Below, in pieces: positions 7,776 through 17,731 of a stretch of DNA of 64,000 nucleotides. A model generated the notes under the pieces. The model made no database searches. It saw nothing but the letters and a program-made list of their open reading frames with translations, and was not told the origin of the DNA. The stretch spans positions 62,001 to 126,000 of the forward strand of contig NZ_SLUP01000008.1 of the NCBI RefSeq assembly GCF_004341235.1. Direction: 5' to 3'. The position numbers and the translations under genes were made by a program. How positions within the stretch are numbered: the first letter of the stretch is position 1; each line of letters opens with the position of its first letter. Origin of the DNA: Mariniflexile fucanivorans (GTDB lineage Bacteria; Bacteroidota; Bacteroidia; Flavobacteriales; Flavobacteriaceae).

Positions 7776-8756
7776 ATGGTAATAGTTTCAGTCTGTATGA
7801 TTACTTATAATCATCAAGATTATATTGTTGAGGCAATTGAAAGCGTGTTAAAACAAAAAACTTCCTTTTCATTAGAAATTATATTATCTAATGATGCTTC
7901 TGTAGATAATACAAATAGTGTAATTGATAATTTTATACTTAATAATCTCAACTCTAATATTATTAGGTATTATAACCATAAAACCAATATAGGTATGATA
8001 CCAAATCTTATTTTTGCTTTAAAAAAATGTAAAGGAAAATATATTGCACTTTTGGAAGGAGATGATTATTGGACAGATTGTTTGAAATTACAAAAACAGT
8101 TTGATTTATTGGAGAGTAACCCAAACTTAATAGCTTCCCACCATTGGCAGAAAATTTCTGAAAAAGAAAATAATAAATTTATTGAAAAAGAAAGTCCTAA
8201 ACAAGGATACTTTCCTCAGCCTATTTCTAGTGTAGCTCCAATTTTTTGTAATAAAATGCGGGTAAAATTAAGAACTTTAATGTTTAGAAATGTTATTAAT
8301 GAGGGTTTTTTTCCAAATTGGTATTACGATGTCGCTTTTGGTGATGTGCCTTTATCTTTTTTATTAGGTAAATATGGTGATTTCGGCTTTATAGATGAAA
8401 AGATGGCTGTATATAGATATATCGACTCGGGTGTTTCTAAATCAGGATTAAAAGAATTAGGTATTAAGAAATTAAGTATTCTCCATAGTGAAAATTGGAT
8501 AAAAATATGGGATTACGCAGATAAGCATTTCAACTATATATACCATCAAGAAGCATCTAGATCAGTAAAAGGTTTTTACCAAACGATTGTTTTAAATTTA
8601 CCAAAAACTATGTCGAGTTTTTATAAATTATTAAAATATACAATAGTTATAAGGAAATTGTCGGTTTCGAAAACCATATCACATACTATTTGGTTATTCT
8701 TTTATTACTTTAAATTTTTTGGATACAAACTTAAGAAAAAATTACAGAGACTATGA
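7776..8756 (+). CDS. Glycosyltransferase family 2
   Basis: A GT-A fold enzyme of 326 residues. The N-terminus VSVCMITYNHQDYIVEAIES and the nucleotide-binding LLEGDDYWTD (about residues 91-100; E-G-D-D in place of a DxD) are classic GT2 features. Related proteins are common in capsule and O-antigen loci of Bacteroidota. The C-terminal third is basic and aromatic, probably membrane-associated. It follows the acetyltransferase after 1 bp and overlaps the next sulfotransferase as ATGA. Donor and acceptor cannot be read from sequence. Confidence 0.88.
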   Translation: MVIVSVCMITYNHQDYIVEAIESVLKQKTSFSLEIILSNDASVDNTNSVIDNFILNNLNSNIIRYYNHKTNIGMIPNLIFALKKCKGKYIALLEGDDYWTDCLKLQKQFDLLESNPNLIASHHWQKISEKENNKFIEKESPKQGYFPQPISSVAPIFCNKMRVKLRTLMFRNVINEGFFPNWYYDVAFGDVPLSFLLGKYGDFGFIDEKMAVYRYIDSGVSKSGLKELGIKKLSILHSENWIKIWDYADKHFNYIYHQEASRSVKGFYQTIVLNLPKTMSSFYKLLKYTIVIRKLSVSKTISHTIWLFFYYFKFFGYKLKKKLQRL

Positions 8757-9706
8757 AAGAAGAAAGTCTTATTTTTATTATATCCCAACCTCGAGCAGGT
8801 TCCACATATCTACAAAATTTGTTATCAAATAATAGTGAAGCTAACACATGTAGTGAGCCTTGGCTTTTGTTAAATTTTGTAAACCAAATTAAGCCAGAAT
8901 TAATTAAAGCTCCGTTCGATAATAGTTTGGCACACAATGCTTTTAAAGATTATATTGATAAATATAAAATAGATTTTAATTTAAAACAAAAGCAATTCTT
9001 ATTAAGTTTATATAAACCAGTATCTGAAGGTTTTACGTTTGTTATAGATAAAACCCCTAGATATTGGGAAATTTTAAATGAAATAATTTTACTTTTTCCA
9101 AAAAGTAAAATTATTATTTTAAAGCGAAATCCTATAGATGTGGTGAAGTCTATAATTAAAACATGGGAAGTGGAAACCTTAGAAAGGTTAAATTACTATA
9201 AACGAGATTTGTTTTTGGCACCCAAGAAAATACATTCATTTTGTGAAATGAATAAAAATAATGATAATATATTTGTTATTAGATATGAAGATTTAGTACA
9301 GGACACCTCTAATAAGGTAGAAGTTTTATACAATTGGTTAGGTATAGGTTTTCATGATGCTGTTTTAGATGTTTCAAAAAATCATAAATTTAAAGGTAAA
9401 TACGGTGACCCATATCAGAATGCCGAAGTCGATGAGATGATTAATAGAAAAATTGGTAATGAAAAATATTTAGAAAATGAAATTTTTATTGATTTTTTAA
9501 AAGGATATGCTCATTATTTAGGTAATGATTTTTTGTTTGACTATGGTAATTATCAATTAAAAAGTAAAACAAAAACATCTAGAAAATTTAAAGCATTTAT
9601 GTACTTGGGAGATTATGAAAATATTGATAGTATAAAGAATTCTAGAGAGTTTAAAATTGGGAAATTAATTTTAAAACCTATTAGATTTGTTAAAAACATC
9701 CTTTAA
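8753..9706 (+). CDS. Sulfotransferase family protein
   Basis: The 317-residue product shows the PAPS 5'-loop SQPRAGSTYLQ (11-21) and the 3'-phosphate site IIILKRNPIDVVKSIIKTW (120-138), both features of the Sulfotransfer family. It differs strongly from the smaller sulfotransferase at 5434 and so probably modifies another position. Translationally coupled to the GT2 gene upstream through ATGA. Two sulfotransferases together with an APS kinase at the edge of the window point to a sulfated glycan (inference). Confidence 0.85.
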   Translation: MKEESLIFIISQPRAGSTYLQNLLSNNSEANTCSEPWLLLNFVNQIKPELIKAPFDNSLAHNAFKDYIDKYKIDFNLKQKQFLLSLYKPVSEGFTFVIDKTPRYWEILNEIILLFPKSKIIILKRNPIDVVKSIIKTWEVETLERLNYYKRDLFLAPKKIHSFCEMNKNNDNIFVIRYEDLVQDTSNKVEVLYNWLGIGFHDAVLDVSKNHKFKGKYGDPYQNAEVDEMINRKIGNEKYLENEIFIDFLKGYAHYLGNDFLFDYGNYQLKSKTKTSRKFKAFMYLGDYENIDSIKNSREFKIGKLILKPIRFVKNIL

Positions 9707-9717
9707 AGTATTAAATA

Positions 9718-10497
9718 ATGAAAATAAGCGTCCTTACACCTAGTTTTAATTCTGGAAATTATATAGCTAAAGCTATAGAGAGTGTAATGAGACAAACTTA
9801 CACTAATTGGGAACATATAATAGTAGATGGAAAATCTATAGATAATACAATTTCCACTTTAAAAGATTATCCTCATGTAAAATGGGTTTCAGAAAAGGAT
9901 TCTGGTCAATCTGATGCTATGAATAAAGCTTTTTCACTGAGCACAGGAGATTTAATTATCTATTTAAATGCAGATGATTATTTTTATCCTGATGCTTTTC
10001 AAATTTTTGTTGGAGCATTTAATAAAACCCCAAAAGCGGATATTATTGTTGGGAATCTACATATGAAAATAAATGATAAATTTATTGAAAGCTCGAATGT
10101 CACAATATCATGGAAGGATTTATCTATCCTTAAAGGGCGTTTTCCAACAAACCCATTAAGCTATATGTATAAGCGTAAAGTTCAAGAGAAAATTGGTAAG
10201 TTTCCAATAAAAGAACATTATACTATGGACTATTGGTTTTTGCTACGAGCATTTTATTTTTTTAAACCTTTAAAAGTTGAAGATTTTCTAGGCTGTTTTG
10301 TGTTTGTAAAAAATAATAAATCTAGTACAATACAAGGAGAGTTTCAAATACAAATGCCACATGCCCTTAAGTTTTGCTTAAAATATACACCGAAACGATT
10401 TTTATATGTAAGCAAACAACTATTGACACATGCAAAAAACCCAAACAAACAGGTAAAAAGAATATTAAAAAATTATCGTACAATTAAGAATAGATAA
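9718..10497 (+). CDS. Glycosyltransferase family 2 (short)
   Basis: A compact 259-residue GT2: MKISVLTPSFNSGNYIAKAI at the start, HIIVDGKSIDNT, then EKDSGQSDAMNKAF and the metal-binding LNADDYFYPDA. The SDAMNKA motif is typical of WcaA-like and related GT2 enzymes of colanic-acid and O-antigen pathways. It has a short basic tail. Eleven bases separate it from the sulfotransferase gene and four from the next GT, so it is in the same operon. Confidence 0.9.
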   Translation: MKISVLTPSFNSGNYIAKAIESVMRQTYTNWEHIIVDGKSIDNTISTLKDYPHVKWVSEKDSGQSDAMNKAFSLSTGDLIIYLNADDYFYPDAFQIFVGAFNKTPKADIIVGNLHMKINDKFIESSNVTISWKDLSILKGRFPTNPLSYMYKRKVQEKIGKFPIKEHYTMDYWFLLRAFYFFKPLKVEDFLGCFVFVKNNKSSTIQGEFQIQMPHALKFCLKYTPKRFLYVSKQLLTHAKNPNKQVKRILKNYRTIKNR

Positions 10498-10501
10498 AAA
10501 T

Positions 10502-11641
10502 TTGAAAAAAAGATTCCTCTTCATTACACACGAAACATCAAGAACAGGAGCTCCTATGGTCATGCTCCTTTTTATAAAATGGTTACAGGATAATAAACCA
10601 GAGGTGCTTGTGGATGTTTTAGCCTTAAAGGGAGGAAGTCTAGAAGCTGATTTCCAAGCCAATTGTAACACATATTATAATTATGCTTTGTCAATTAAAA
10701 AAGAAGGCATGCCATTTGCTAAACGTATTTTAAAGAAACTAGGAGTTTATACTCCTTTAAACAAAAAGGAAGTCTTTATATCTAATGTTTCAAGTATAGG
10801 GTATGATATTATATATGCTAATACTATTATATCAATTCCTATGTCAATAGATATAAAATATGGCAGTCCTAAAAGTAAAATTATAGGTCATATACATGAG
10901 TTAGAGGTAATGATTAAAAATATGTTACCAAACTTAAATTGTTTTTTGCCAGATATAGAAATGGTTATTGTACCAGCAAAATTGGTAAAAGCAAATTTGT
11001 TGAAAAATTGGAAAATTGACGAATCGCAAATCAAAGTTGTGTATGAGTGTGCTTTTAAAGATTGTTCTGTTTCTAAAATTGAGAAGAAAAAAGAGACACA
11101 TAGTTTTATTGTTGGTGCATCGGGTACAGTTGATTGGCGTAAAGGTTATGATTTGTTTGTGTTGGTTGCTCGTTATATAAAAGCACAACAGCCATCAGCA
11201 GTTATTGTTTTTAAATGGGTGGGACGTTTATCAAAGCAGGTTGCTAATATTATTGATGAAGATCTTAACAAAATGGGGCTTTCAGATCGTGTTACTTTTG
11301 TTGGAGAAGTTGAAAATACGGAAGACTATTTTAATGATTTTGATGTGTTTTTAATGCCTTCAAGAGAGGATCCATTTCCTTTGGTGTGTATTGAGGTTGG
11401 TTTATTAGGGAAGCCAATAATTAGTTTTGATCAAGCTGTAGGAACTAATGAGATTTTAAAAGATGGTGGTGGGTTTATTGTTCCGTATTTAGATGTTGTA
11501 GCTATGGCTGAAAGTGTACTTACTTATTATAACAATAGAGAAATATTAGAAAGACATGGAACATATAATAAAGTTGCTTTCACTAAATTTACACCAGAAG
11601 AAATTTGTCCACAATTATATGACATAATTAAAAGTATTTAA
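10502..11641 (+). CDS. Glycosyltransferase family 4
   Basis: A 379-residue GT-B enzyme. The N-terminal HETSRTGAPMVMLLFIKWL contains the acceptor-side glycine loop, and the C-terminal domain has GASGTVDWRKGYDLF, then VFLMPSREDPFPLVCIEVGL with the E-x7-E type retaining signature. The start is TTG at 10502 because no ATG fits the domain edge. Product linkage is unknown. A 74-bp gap follows, one of the larger gaps in this run. Confidence 0.88.
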   Translation: MKKRFLFITHETSRTGAPMVMLLFIKWLQDNKPEVLVDVLALKGGSLEADFQANCNTYYNYALSIKKEGMPFAKRILKKLGVYTPLNKKEVFISNVSSIGYDIIYANTIISIPMSIDIKYGSPKSKIIGHIHELEVMIKNMLPNLNCFLPDIEMVIVPAKLVKANLLKNWKIDESQIKVVYECAFKDCSVSKIEKKKETHSFIVGASGTVDWRKGYDLFVLVARYIKAQQPSAVIVFKWVGRLSKQVANIIDEDLNKMGLSDRVTFVGEVENTEDYFNDFDVFLMPSREDPFPLVCIEVGLLGKPIISFDQAVGTNEILKDGGGFIVPYLDVVAMAESVLTYYNNREILERHGTYNKVAFTKFTPEEICPQLYDIIKSI

Positions 11642-11715
11642 CATCATAATTTTAGCCATAGGTTTATTTAAAGTAATACTTAGAATTTTCGAAGAATAAT
11701 AAAAAAATAAAACAT

Positions 11716-12708
11716 ATGATTGGTGCATTCACCATTTGTGCAAATAACTATTTGGCACATGCCAAAACTTTAGCGGTGTCTTTTAAAAAGCATCATCACA
11801 ACAAAAGGTTTACAATAGCCATACTAGACGCACCTTATAGCACTATAGATTATAACGATTTAGGTGCAGATGAGGTTTTATGGATTCCTACTTTATTTAA
11901 AGATTTAATTGATAGTTTGCAATATAAATATGGTATAGCAGAATTATGTACTGTAGTTAAGCCCGAGTTGTTTAAGTATTTTTTTAATCAAGGTTATGAA
12001 AAGTTACTTTATATAGATCCAGATATCAAAGTATTTTCTCCTTTTAAAGAAGTATTTTCAGCTTTAGAAACTCATCAAATGGTGCTTACACCGCATATAT
12101 GTAGTCCTACGGGAGAGGTTGGCCATCCACAGGATAAAGACCTAATGCGTACAGGTATTTATAATTTAGGCTTTTTAGCTGTAAATAATACACCTGAAAT
12201 TTTAAGTTTTATAATGTGGTGGGGTAAAAGAGTTAAGACCTACGGGTATCATGATTTGAGTAAAGGCTATTTTTACGATCAGATATGGTTGGGTTATGGA
12301 CCTGCCTTTTTAGATAAGGTATATGTTTTAAGACATTTAGGTTATAATGTTGCTAATTGGAATTTGCATGAGCGTCAAATTTTAAAACTAGCAGATACCT
12401 ATTATGTTAATACAGAAAATACAGCACTACGCTTTTTTCATTATAGTCATTATAAGATTGAAAACGAACCACTATTAGCTTCGTATAACAAGAATTTTAA
12501 TTTAGAAAATCGATTAGATATTGTTCCTATATTTAATTTGTATAAAGCATGCTTAAAAGCTAATAATTATGTAAGATTAAAACAGGTGAATTTTGTTTAT
12601 GGAAAACAACCAGCATTAAAAATAACGAATGCACACTCAAATGCTAATCGATTTAAAAATGCTTATAAAGCTTTTAAACAGGTGATTAAAATATTACTAG
12701 GGAGGTGA
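11716..12708 (+). CDS. GT8-like glycosyltransferase (GT-A fold)
   Basis: The 330-residue product begins MIGAFTICANNYLAHAKTLAVSF in sequence and carries KLLYIDPDIKVF, a D-x-D metal-binding motif, then a typical GT8-like layout of FKYFFNQGYEKLLYIDPD and a late HFHYS-like segment (RFFHYSHYKIE). Assignment to GT8-like enzymes is by pattern only; closely related Bacteroidota proteins are simply annotated glycosyltransferase. It is in the same direction as its neighbours, with short gaps on both sides. Confidence 0.8.
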   Translation: MIGAFTICANNYLAHAKTLAVSFKKHHHNKRFTIAILDAPYSTIDYNDLGADEVLWIPTLFKDLIDSLQYKYGIAELCTVVKPELFKYFFNQGYEKLLYIDPDIKVFSPFKEVFSALETHQMVLTPHICSPTGEVGHPQDKDLMRTGIYNLGFLAVNNTPEILSFIMWWGKRVKTYGYHDLSKGYFYDQIWLGYGPAFLDKVYVLRHLGYNVANWNLHERQILKLADTYYVNTENTALRFFHYSHYKIENEPLLASYNKNFNLENRLDIVPIFNLYKACLKANNYVRLKQVNFVYGKQPALKITNAHSNANRFKNAYKAFKQVIKILLGR

Positions 12709-12720
12709 AAATATTTAATT

Positions 12721-13710
12721 ATGCTTAAAAAAGGAGTTTCTATAGTATTATGTACTTATAATGGTAAAGAACGTTTAGCACCAACACTAAGCCATTTAGC
12801 AAAGCAAAAATTAAATATTCCTTGTGAAATTATTTTTGTAGACAATGCTTCTACAGATGGTACCAAGAATTTTGCTGATGATTTCTGGAAAGAAAATGGA
12901 AATTTACACATAGCATATCAATCATATGTACAATCAATTCCTGGTAAATCTTACGCACAAGAATTGGGTTACGAAAAAGCAAATTATGAATACTTATTAA
13001 TTTGTGATGATGATAATTGGTTGTGTGATACTTATGTTCAAAATGCTTATGATGTTATGGAATCTGATGATTCTATTGGTGCGTTGGGAGGATGGTGCGA
13101 TGCTGTATTTGAAAAAGAAAAACCGGAGTGGTTTGATAATCTGTCCAAATATTTTGCTATATCTAAACAAGGAAATGTAAGTGGCGACATTACAAATAAA
13201 AAAGGGTGTTTGTATGGAGCAGGAATGGTTGTTAGAAAAAGCCATTGGCAAACACTTCAAACATTAGGTTTTAAGCAGCAATTAACCTGTAGAAAAGGAA
13301 CTTCGTTAAGTAGTGGCGGCGATACAGAACATAGTTATGCTTTACGCTTATTAGGATATAAAATTTGGTTTGATGAACGCCTATATTTTAAACATTTTAT
13401 GTCGAACAGTCGGCTCAATTTAAGTTATATATCTAGATTGAGAAAGGGAATGACGGATGCCAATTTTATTTTAAAACCTTATTTAGATTTGATTTCAAAT
13501 AAAGAACAAACTAAAAATACCTTAAGAAAAGAAGCTAACACGCTTTTACTTAAACATTGGAAAAAAAACCTATTTTATTTGATGTTTGGAAATTTTTCTA
13601 AAAAGGAAGATTCAAAACATTTTTTTAGAACACTAAAGAAAATGTATTTTAATTTTGAAGTCTATCAGCAGTCAAAAGAAAGTATTTTAAAATGGAAATC
13701 TAATAGATGA
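12721..13710 (+). CDS. Glycosyltransferase family 2
   Basis: A 329-residue GT2 with GVSIVLCTYNGKERLAPTLS near the N-terminus, EIIFVDNASTDGT, and LICDDDNWLCDTYV as the D-rich metal site; LSSGGDTEHSYALRLLGYKI near residue 200 is the usual acceptor-side ED/TEH region. The C-terminal ~80 residues are helical and basic. It overlaps the next GT4 gene as ATGA, which ties the two together. Confidence 0.88.
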   Translation: MLKKGVSIVLCTYNGKERLAPTLSHLAKQKLNIPCEIIFVDNASTDGTKNFADDFWKENGNLHIAYQSYVQSIPGKSYAQELGYEKANYEYLLICDDDNWLCDTYVQNAYDVMESDDSIGALGGWCDAVFEKEKPEWFDNLSKYFAISKQGNVSGDITNKKGCLYGAGMVVRKSHWQTLQTLGFKQQLTCRKGTSLSSGGDTEHSYALRLLGYKIWFDERLYFKHFMSNSRLNLSYISRLRKGMTDANFILKPYLDLISNKEQTKNTLRKEANTLLLKHWKKNLFYLMFGNFSKKEDSKHFFRTLKKMYFNFEVYQQSKESILKWKSNR

Positions 13711-14924
13711 AGTCTATAGTTATAAAAATCCAATCATTTCCTAATGTCTCAGAAACCTTTGTTACACAGGCTACTGTTGAGGCTATAAAGTTTGGTTATG
13801 AAGTACAAATTATAACCGATAAATTAAAAAGTTTAAATAATTCATCGCAGCAAGAACTCATATTAAAATACAATCTCTTAGATAAAGTAATAGTTTTTAA
13901 AAATCCTAAAAACAGGTTTAAACGGCGTTTAGATTTTGCGTGTATATGCTTCAACCCAATAAAACTTTATTATTTTATTAAGTATTGCAAAACAAGAAAA
14001 AAAATAAGTTTAGATTATTTATATTACCTAAAGTTTTATGAACAGTTTAAAAATACACCTGTTTTTCATATACATTTTGCAACAGCTTTACAGCCCATAC
14101 TATATTTAAAAAAAATTGGGTTTTTGAAATCGAAAATTATTGTAACATTTCATGGTTATGATGCCCATTATTTACTAGAAAGAACGATGCTAAAAGAGAT
14201 GGTTAATGATTATAAAACCTATGTAAATGAAATAACTACGAACTCTCAATTTTTAAAGAACAAATTAATTGACAAAGGTTTCCATAGTGACCAAATAACT
14301 GTAGTCCCTATAGGTATTGATACTCGTTTTTTTAACCCTGGTAGTGAAAGTAAAATTAGAAATACAAACGAGCTCTTTAAATTAGTGTCCGTTGCTAGGT
14401 TAACTCCTTTAAAAGGACAAGAATTTGCCATTCAAGCTTTGAAAATTTTAATAACAAAAAAATATAAAGTTCATTTAACATTGGTAGGAGCTGGACAGGA
14501 TGAAAATAGATTGAAAAAAATAGTTAAAGACTTAGAATTAAATGAATATGTGAGTTTTTTAGGAAAAAAATCACAAAGTGAAATAAAAATTATTCTATCT
14601 AATCATGATTTATTTTTAATGACTTCAACAAAAGATAAAGATGGCAGAAGCGAAGCATTTGGTGTTGTGTCATTAGAAGCACAAGCCATGGGTTTGCCAA
14701 TTGTAGGGTTCAATTCAGGAGGTGTGTCAGAAACATTAATACAAGATCAAACAGGCTACTTGGTAGAGGATAAAAATGTAGAAGCCTTTGTAAATGCCAT
14801 TCAAACATTGTATGATGATATGGCGTTATATAAAAAAATGAGTGCCAATGCAATATATGCAGTACAGAAAAAGTTTAATATAAAAATAATGGCTAAACAA
14901 TACCAAATGCTTTACGAAAAGTAA
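13707..14924 (+). CDS. Glycosyltransferase family 4 (WcaL/AmsK-like)
   Basis: The 405-residue GT-B protein has the N-terminal FPNVSETFVTQATVEAIKFG pattern seen in the WcaL/AmsK/EpsD-like group, VTFHGYDAHYLL in the middle, and the GT4 donor domain with VARLTPLKGQEFAIQAL and SEAFGVVSLEAQAMGLPIVG. Family members add hexoses to lipid-linked exopolysaccharide repeats. ATGA overlap with the upstream GT2. A 73-bp gap follows. Confidence 0.9.
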   Translation: MKSIVIKIQSFPNVSETFVTQATVEAIKFGYEVQIITDKLKSLNNSSQQELILKYNLLDKVIVFKNPKNRFKRRLDFACICFNPIKLYYFIKYCKTRKKISLDYLYYLKFYEQFKNTPVFHIHFATALQPILYLKKIGFLKSKIIVTFHGYDAHYLLERTMLKEMVNDYKTYVNEITTNSQFLKNKLIDKGFHSDQITVVPIGIDTRFFNPGSESKIRNTNELFKLVSVARLTPLKGQEFAIQALKILITKKYKVHLTLVGAGQDENRLKKIVKDLELNEYVSFLGKKSQSEIKIILSNHDLFLMTSTKDKDGRSEAFGVVSLEAQAMGLPIVGFNSGGVSETLIQDQTGYLVEDKNVEAFVNAIQTLYDDMALYKKMSANAIYAVQKKFNIKIMAKQYQMLYEK

Positions 14925-14997
14925 CTCGTAGATTTCAAAGTCACTTAATTTACCATTTAATTTTTTTGCTTGTATATTAGCTGTTTAAATTCATTTA

Positions 14998-15942
14998 ATG
15001 CAACAACCTTTAGTCTCCATAATAATTCCAACCTACAATCGAGCACGCTTTATAGGTGAAACACTTGATAGTGTGTTGGCACAAACCCACCTAAATTGGG
15101 AATGTATTGTGGTTGACGATGGTTCTACAGATAATACAGCAGAAATTTTAGAAAAGTACATAGAGAAAGATAGTCGATTTCAATATCATTTAAGACCTAC
15201 TAATTATGCTAAAGGAGGAAATGGTGCTAGAAATTATGGTTTGGATATAAGTAATGGTGAATTTGTAAATTGGATTGATGATGATGATATCATGGACATT
15301 AACAAGCTTTCAATTCAAATAGCATCTTTACTGAAATCTGATTTTAAGTTTTCTATTTGTCAAACATTAAATTTCAAATATGAACTTGTTGATTTTTATG
15401 GTCTTAGACCTGAAAATGAATGTTTAAAAGATCCTTTTGAAGCTTATTTGAAAGAAGAGTTTGTTGTTTTTACACCATCCACACTATGGAATAAAAGCTT
15501 TCTTGTTGAAAGAAACTATAAATTTAATGAAAGTTTGAAGGCTTCTCAAGAGTGGGAATTTTATTGTAATGTTTTCTATAATGATAAAATCTTTTGTTTT
15601 GTTGAAAAACCTTTAGTTTACATTAGATATCATGACCAAAGAATAACAACAAAAAAACCAAGTCAAAAGTTCTGGCATTATTATTTAGCAAGATTTATTA
15701 TCTACAAAAAATACTATAAAAAATTACCATTGGAGATTCAGAAGTACCTTGTAAATTATTTTATTTCAATTTATAAAACACTATTAAAACGTAAAGAATA
15801 CATAAAATCCTTGAAGATATTTTTTGTGGTTTTTTTTGCAAAAACATTGAATTTAAAGATGAAATTTTTTTTAATTATGAGCCTGTTTTCATTTATTTTT
15901 TTTAAAAGAGGAGAATTTTTTATTAATAGAATAAAGCTATGA
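14998..15942 (+). CDS. Glycosyltransferase family 2
   Basis: A 314-residue GT2. Key points are PLVSIIIPTYNRARFIGETL, CIVVDDGSTDNTAEIL and VNWIDDDDIMDINKL, the last being the metal-binding region. QEWEFYCNVFYND holds the likely catalytic acid. The C-terminus contains a hydrophobic stretch that may anchor it to the membrane. It is closely related in layout to the next gene, with which it overlaps as ATGA; the pair may have arisen by tandem duplication followed by divergence. Confidence 0.9.
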   Translation: MQQPLVSIIIPTYNRARFIGETLDSVLAQTHLNWECIVVDDGSTDNTAEILEKYIEKDSRFQYHLRPTNYAKGGNGARNYGLDISNGEFVNWIDDDDIMDINKLSIQIASLLKSDFKFSICQTLNFKYELVDFYGLRPENECLKDPFEAYLKEEFVVFTPSTLWNKSFLVERNYKFNESLKASQEWEFYCNVFYNDKIFCFVEKPLVYIRYHDQRITTKKPSQKFWHYYLARFIIYKKYYKKLPLEIQKYLVNYFISIYKTLLKRKEYIKSLKIFFVVFFAKTLNLKMKFFLIMSLFSFIFFKRGEFFINRIKL

Positions 15943-16886
15943 TTTCAATTGTTATTCCATGTTATAATAGAGAAAATTTAATTGTTCAAACATTGTTGTC
16001 AATTAAAAAACAAACCTATGAAGATTGGGAGTGTATTATAGTTGATGATGGTTCTCAAGATGGAACTTATTTTGAAATTGAAAAATTTATTGAAACAGAC
16101 AGTAGGTTTAAATTATATAAGAGGCCTGAAACCAAACCTAAAGGCCCAAGTGCTTGTCGAAATTATGCAATTACAAAATCAAAAGGAGATTATCTTCAGT
16201 TTTTTGATAGTGATGATGTTATGCATCCAGATCATCTTAAAATTAAATTTGAGGCAATTAATACTCACGATTTTCAATTTGTTTCTTGTGATTTAAAACG
16301 GGTGGTTTTTGAAAATGAATTGGATTTTGACTTATATAAAAAAAAAGATCTAGATAATAATTTGGATATTTTTAAAGATTTTGTAAAAGGTGGCTTTCCA
16401 TTAATGATGATGGCACCATTATGGAAATTTGATTTTATAAAATTGTATTTACCAATGCGTGAAGATATGGATATGCTTGAAGATCATGAGCTATACGCAA
16501 GAGCGTTGAAAGATGTTACAAGCTATTTTCATATAAATAAAGTATTAATACTGCTAAGAGATGGACATGAAAGTTTAACCAATAAATTTTTAAAAGATGT
16601 AAGTTCAGGAGTTGTTTCCTATTTAAAAGCAACAAAAACGGTTTTTGATTTAATTGATGGAGATAATGAAATAGAATTAGCGTTATTAAAAAAGGTATTA
16701 TGGGTTTTTAGATTAGCTATTGCACAAAAAGAATATGATAGTGCAGATTTATGTTTAACTTTCATAAAAAAAAATACTAAGGGAATTATTTTAAATATGA
16801 AAATTCTAAGAATTGAAGTGTTTTATAATTTATTTAGGTCTATTGGTCGAGGCGATACATTGTTTAAAAGATTATTGAAAATATAA
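15939..16886 (+). CDS. Glycosyltransferase family 2
   Basis: The 315-residue product mirrors its upstream neighbour: MISIVIPCYNRENLIVQTLL, CIIVDDGSQDGTYFEIEKF, then FFDSDDVMHPDHLK as metal site and DMLEDHELYARAL as the putative catalytic region. The shared order ARNYG / ACRNYA, DDD / DSDD and similar length suggest a paralogous pair. Transcribed in the same operon; 26 bp to the pyruvyltransferase. Confidence 0.9.
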   Translation: MISIVIPCYNRENLIVQTLLSIKKQTYEDWECIIVDDGSQDGTYFEIEKFIETDSRFKLYKRPETKPKGPSACRNYAITKSKGDYLQFFDSDDVMHPDHLKIKFEAINTHDFQFVSCDLKRVVFENELDFDLYKKKDLDNNLDIFKDFVKGGFPLMMMAPLWKFDFIKLYLPMREDMDMLEDHELYARALKDVTSYFHINKVLILLRDGHESLTNKFLKDVSSGVVSYLKATKTVFDLIDGDNEIELALLKKVLWVFRLAIAQKEYDSADLCLTFIKKNTKGIILNMKILRIEVFYNLFRSIGRGDTLFKRLLKI

Positions 16887-16912
16887 AAGGTTTAAAATTA
16901 AGTATAATTAAT

Positions 16913-17731
16913 ATGATGGGGATAAGGTTATATTGGTGGCGTGAAAAGAGAAAAAATGGATTAGAAAACTATGGCGATTTATTGTCGAAGTATTTAGTTG
17001 AAAAAATATCAAATAAAAAAGTAATATCTATTAAGCATCCATTAAAAGGGTTCCATAAATATTTTTTCAAGCACTATATTTGTATAGGTAGTATTATTTC
17101 TTCTGCATCAAAGAAATCCATTGTTTGGGGAAGTGGTATTATTAAGAAGAATGATAATATTCGAAATGCAAAATTTTTAGCCGTAAGAGGTCCAGAAACA
17201 AGAGCAAAAATATTGGAAAAAGGTTTTGAATGCGCTGAAGTTTATGGAGATCCAGCAATACTATTACCAGATTATTATTCTCCTAAAATAAAAAAAATAT
17301 ATGAGTTAGGTATTGTGCCTCATTATGTTGATTATGATAGGGTTGTTGAAGTTTTTTCTAATGAAAAAAATATTAAAATTATTAATCTATTAACGACTGA
17401 TATTGAGAAAACTACTGATGAAATATTAGAATGTGAAAAAATCATATCATCCTCACTTCATGGCTTGATATTACCACATGCATATGGAATTCCTGCTATT
17501 TGGATTAAATTCTCAGATAAATTATCAGGTGATAATATTAAGTTTTACGATTATTACAAATCCATGGATATCGATTTTAATGCAGAATCTTTGATAGATT
17601 TAACAAACACTTCCTTTCAAAACTTAAATAGGCTTTTTGAGGTAAATAAATTGTTCTTGTTACCAAAAGAATCTATTTTAAACTCTAGAAAAAAGGCATT
17701 AATAAATAGTTGTCCATTTAATGATGCGTAA
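16913..17731 (+). CDS. Polysaccharide pyruvyltransferase family protein
   Basis: A 272-residue protein with YWWREKRKNGLENYGDLLSK, VWGSGIIKK, AVRGPETRAKILEKG, VYGDPAILLPDYY and IISSSLHGLILPHAYGIPAI. This order is the signature of the PS_pyruv_trans (CsaB/WcaK/ExoV) family, which either attaches a pyruvate ketal to a sugar from PEP or acts as a GT-B-like glycosyltransferase. Here it would add another negative charge to the glycan. Its end overlaps the following gene by 11 bp. Confidence 0.87.
   Translation: MMGIRLYWWREKRKNGLENYGDLLSKYLVEKISNKKVISIKHPLKGFHKYFFKHYICIGSIISSASKKSIVWGSGIIKKNDNIRNAKFLAVRGPETRAKILEKGFECAEVYGDPAILLPDYYSPKIKKIYELGIVPHYVDYDRVVEVFSNEKNIKIINLLTTDIEKTTDEILECEKIISSSLHGLILPHAYGIPAIWIKFSDKLSGDNIKFYDYYKSMDIDFNAESLIDLTNTSFQNLNRLFEVNKLFLLPKESILNSRKKALINSCPFNDA

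Noticed and set aside
11716-12708. Glycogenin-type assignment
   Set aside because: Only the D-x-D region and general layout resemble GT8; specific family residues could not be confirmed by eye.
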